Shown in pieces: positions 61,801 to 64,000 of a stretch of 64,000 nt of DNA (within the stretch, counting starts at the first letter, position 1; each line of letters opens with the position of its first letter). Under the pieces are notes generated by a model. The model worked only from the letters and a program-made list of their open reading frames with translations, had not been told where the DNA came from and searched no databases. The stretch is taken from the NCBI RefSeq assembly GCF_029201565.1, contig NZ_CP104002.1:4167114-4231113 (forward strand), written 5' to 3'. Origin of the DNA: Devosia sp. SD17-2 (GTDB lineage: Bacteria > Pseudomonadota > Alphaproteobacteria > Rhizobiales > Devosiaceae). A program made the translations under genes and the position numbers.

Positions 61801-62688
61801 ATGCCCGAATTGCCCGAGGTGGAAACCGTCCGTCGCGGGCTCGAGCCGTGGCTGGTGGATGCGCGCATCGACGCGGTCCGCCTCAACCGCCCCAATCTGC
61901 GTTTTCCGTTTCCCGAGGGTCTCGCCGCCGCCCTTGAGGGCCAGACCATCGTCAGCGTGGGTCGCCGGGCCAAATATCTGCTGATCCAGCTATCTGGCGG
62001 CAAGATCGTGCTCAGCCATCTGGGCATGACCGGATCCTGGCGCTTTGCCGAGCATAGCATCGACAAGCCGCCACGCTATTACGAGCCCGGCACCGAGCCC
62101 AAGCACGATCACATGGTCTGGGAGATTTCTCACCCCAAACACGGGGCCAGCCATCTCATCTATGCCGATCCCCGACGCTTTGGCTTTATCGACCTCATGG
62201 ATGACCTCGAGGACAGCCCCTATTTGCAGGGGCTCGGCCCCGAGCCGCTCGGCAATGATTTTCATTCCGCGGGCATGGCCGAGGCTTTTGCCGGCAAGAA
62301 GGCCCCGATCAAGGCGGCCCTACTCGATCAAAGGGTGGTGGCGGGGCTGGGCAATATCTATGTGGCCGAGGCCCTGCACCGCGCCCATATCCTGCCCACG
62401 GTCCATGCGGGCACGCTGGTGACCAAGACCGGTCGCCCCAAGAAGGCGCTCGAGGACCTCTCCCACAGCGTGCGCCAGGTCCTCATAGAAGCCATCGAGG
62501 TTGGCGGCTCGACCTTGCGGGATTTTCGCAATGCGGAAGGCGGCTCAGGCTACTTCCAGCACAATTTCGCCGTCTATGACCGCGAGGGTGATCCCTGCCC
62601 GACGCCGCTCTGTGGGGGAATCGTCACGCGCATCGTCCAGTCGGGGCGCTCGACCTTTTTCTGTCCGGTCTGCCAGAAGGCTCCGTGA
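61801..62688 (+). CDS. mutM: Formamidopyrimidine-DNA glycosylase
   Basis: MutM (Fpg) excises oxidised purines such as 8-oxoguanine. The 295-residue product begins [16 protein letters not shown] with the catalytic Pro and Glu, has [18 protein letters not shown] and [20 protein letters not shown], and ends with a zinc finger. The zinc finger is CPTPLC ... CPVC, i.e. CX4C plus CX2C, unlike the CX2C plus CX2C of E. coli. The same spacing occurs in other alphaproteobacteria as I recall. Divergent from ubiE and 151 bases upstream of rpsT. Confidence 0.95.
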   Translation: MPELPEVETVRRGLEPWLVDARIDAVRLNRPNLRFPFPEGLAAALEGQTIVSVGRRAKYLLIQLSGGKIVLSHLGMTGSWRFAEHSIDKPPRYYEPGTEPKHDHMVWEISHPKHGASHLIYADPRRFGFIDLMDDLEDSPYLQGLGPEPLGNDFHSAGMAEAFAGKKAPIKAALLDQRVVAGLGNIYVAEALHRAHILPTVHAGTLVTKTGRPKKALEDLSHSVRQVLIEAIEVGGSTLRDFRNAEGGSGYFQHNFAVYDREGDPCPTPLCGGIVTRIVQSGRSTFFCPVCQKAP

Positions 62689-62839
62689 GGCGCCAAAGCC
62701 TGAATCCTGTTGACGCTCTCCAGGCTTTCCCCTATAGACCCCACCACTTGGGCGGCAGTGGGCCGCCGCTTTCATTTTACTCCGGCCGGCCGCGTCGCTT
62801 CGTGCGCATCCTGCCGGTTGGACGCTCCAAGAGGACCAA

Positions 62840-63106
62840 ATGGCCAATACGCCGTCAGCCAAGAAGGCGACCCGCAAGATCGCTGCCCGTACCGCAGTCA
62901 ACAAGTCGCGCCGCAGCCGCGTGCGCACCTTCATCCGCAAGGTTGAAGAAGCGATTACCGCTGGCGACCACGCCGTTGCCTTCGCTGCCCTCAAGGCAGC
63001 CGAGCCGGAAATCCACCGCGCAGCTACCAAGGGCATCGTTCATGCCAACCTGGCAGCCCGCAAGGTTTCCCGCCTCAACAGCCGCGTCAAGGCGCTCGCT
63101 GTCTAA
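62840..63106 (+). CDS. rpsT: 30S ribosomal protein S20
   Basis: The 88-residue basic protein has the S20 pattern: [40 protein letters not shown] and [20 protein letters not shown]. It binds 16S rRNA early in 30S assembly. A terminator follows. In many rhizobial genomes rpsT lies just upstream of dnaA, so dnaA is expected right of this window. Confidence 0.97.
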   Translation: MANTPSAKKATRKIAARTAVNKSRRSRVRTFIRKVEEAITAGDHAVAFAALKAAEPEIHRAATKGIVHANLAARKVSRLNSRVKALAV

Positions 63107-63151
63107 GCATTAGCCGCGGCGCCGGACCGGCCGACGCGGCAATCTGAAAAC

Positions 63152-63174
63152 GGGCTCCGAAAGGAGCCCTTTTT
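63152..63174 (+). terminator. Rho-independent terminator after rpsT
   Basis: A 7-bp stem GGGCTCC/GGAGCCC with a GAAA loop and a T5 tail lies 45 bases after the rpsT stop. Confidence 0.92.
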
Positions 63175-64000
63175 CTTTGCCCGTCCCCCGACCGAGCTGC
63201 CGTTGCCAGCTTGTCATATGACATTCTCCTGACACCTCTGCCGGATCTGTCCCACACTGGGCCAGGCATGAAAAAGCCAATCTTCGGAATGGCTTAGCGC
63301 TCCTTCACGCAAGTCTTTCCCCAGATCGTGCACAGAGCGGAGCCCAAAATGCCGCAGGCGCAAAAATAAATTCTTCACCATTGGCGGGGCACTAGAGGGG
63401 GCGATTCTGCATTGAGTCACAAGCTCTTGTGGAAAGCGTCTTTTCCCCCTTTCGCGAGGGGGAAAACCACACTTCGGAGTCAAGCCCCTATTTCATCGAT
63501 TCACGTGTTGCGGGTCCAAAATCGTCCCTCTAAAGTAACTCTACCAGCGCAGGAAACGAGGCCTGAACGGGCGCTCGGAACTGAGCCGGATTTTACTTAC
63601 GGGATGTAGCATAGGGGTCGTCCGGCGGATTATGTCGGGACGGCAAAGGGTCAATATGACAAAATTGGCAGGGCCGTATGCAGCCGGGTTTTTGCGGGCG
63701 ACCGCAGTAGAATAGACCTCCGACCGGGTTAGGTCGGACTTCAAGGGAATGGTCGATAGGGAGCGGCGGGCAACCGCCGGAGGGGTTTTTGCGTCCGGTT
63801 TTCTGGGCGCCGAGCAATTTCGTCTGCCTTCGGGGAGACGAATTTCAATATTGGCATTTGAGCCCAGCGCAATTTGCGGAACGCCGGGCCGAGAAACAGG
63901 GCAGATAACAGTGATGCGACAGGCAACAGCGGGAAGGGATGATTGGTCAACGGCCGCCACTCCCTCCCTTCCCCAATCCAGCTCAAGCGTTGTTCCTGTC
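63175..64000. other. Gene-free 826-base region after rpsT, possible dnaA leader or origin flank
   Basis: I see no credible gene on either strand. Structure seen: CACAAG/CTTGTG at 63419-63432 with GTGGAAAG after it (its complement CTTTCCACA is one base off the DnaA box), a hairpin TTTTCCCCC/GGGGGAAAA at 63441-63466 and another TCCGACC/GGTCGGA at 63719-63738. The position beside rpsT makes a dnaA leader or part of the origin plausible. Only single weak DnaA-like boxes were found. Confidence 0.4.

Noticed and set aside
63425..63433. A confirmed DnaA box
   Set aside because: Only eight of nine bases match and no cluster is seen, so it is mentioned only as weak support for an origin flank.

Overview
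The window reads as a high-GC chromosome segment of an alphaproteobacterium of the order Hyphomicrobiales (Rhizobiales), most like Devosia or a close relative. This rests on the gene families (ActS/ActR redox pair, YegP, MmcB, DUF2852, cspA and rpsU with small conserved proteins between them) and on the mutM-rpsT block that usually sits beside dnaA in this order. The genus is inferred, not proven. No complete rRNA or tRNA gene and no CRISPR array was found.

Layout. 1-8465: accessory-looking DNA with a broken IS21 element, a 43-residue membrane peptide and a complete cbb3 oxidase operon (ccoN-O-Q-P, a small membrane protein, a DUF2189 membrane protein, ccoI, ccoS). It ends at a 17-base orphan copy of a tRNA-Ser 3' end, which looks like an integration scar. 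8.6-16.5 kb: DUF421 membrane protein, an amber-interrupted rhodanese beside a YeeE/YedE sulfur transporter, a cspA/small-protein/rpsU cluster, a YaiI-family protein, an SDR dehydrogenase and leuB. 16.7-23.2 kb: a secreted tricorn-like protease, leuD with GNAT and RidA genes, and a copper set (DUF2946-like, PCuAC, SCO1). 23.4-34.6 kb: RES/Xre toxin-antitoxin pair, LysR regulator, extensin-like protein, lepA, an SMP-30-like protein, yigZ, a ClpP-class/PAN protein, a possible modification-dependent HNH nuclease and an amber-interrupted gene. Paired palindromes are scattered through this stretch. 34.9-43.6 kb: glutathione peroxidase, cNMP-binding protein, YegP, an amino-acid ABC importer without its ATPase, CreA, 1-Cys peroxiredoxin, and three MFS paralogues with mmcB embedded among them. 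43.7-45.1 kb: a complete IS256-family element with 8-bp target duplication, inserted in the last codons of a receiver-like gene. 45.8-64 kb: core genes, including rlpA, actR/actS, an M48-type peptidase, L,D-transpeptidase, PBP1A with a repeat tail, dut, ubiB, ubiE, mutM and rpsT, then about 0.9 kb without a gene.

How they fit together. Respiration under low oxygen is the main theme. The cbb3 oxidase operon has an FNR/FixK-type box upstream. CcoI and the PCuAC/SCO1 pair handle copper for oxidases. ActS carries the GGxxNPF quinone-sensing motif and, with ActR, is the usual redox regulator of such oxidases. UbiE and UbiB make the quinone. A second FNR/FixK-type box lies at almost the same distance upstream of the 43-residue membrane peptide. 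A second theme is the cell envelope: PBP1A, L,D-transpeptidase, RlpA, extensin-like protein, tricorn-like protease and several small exported proteins.
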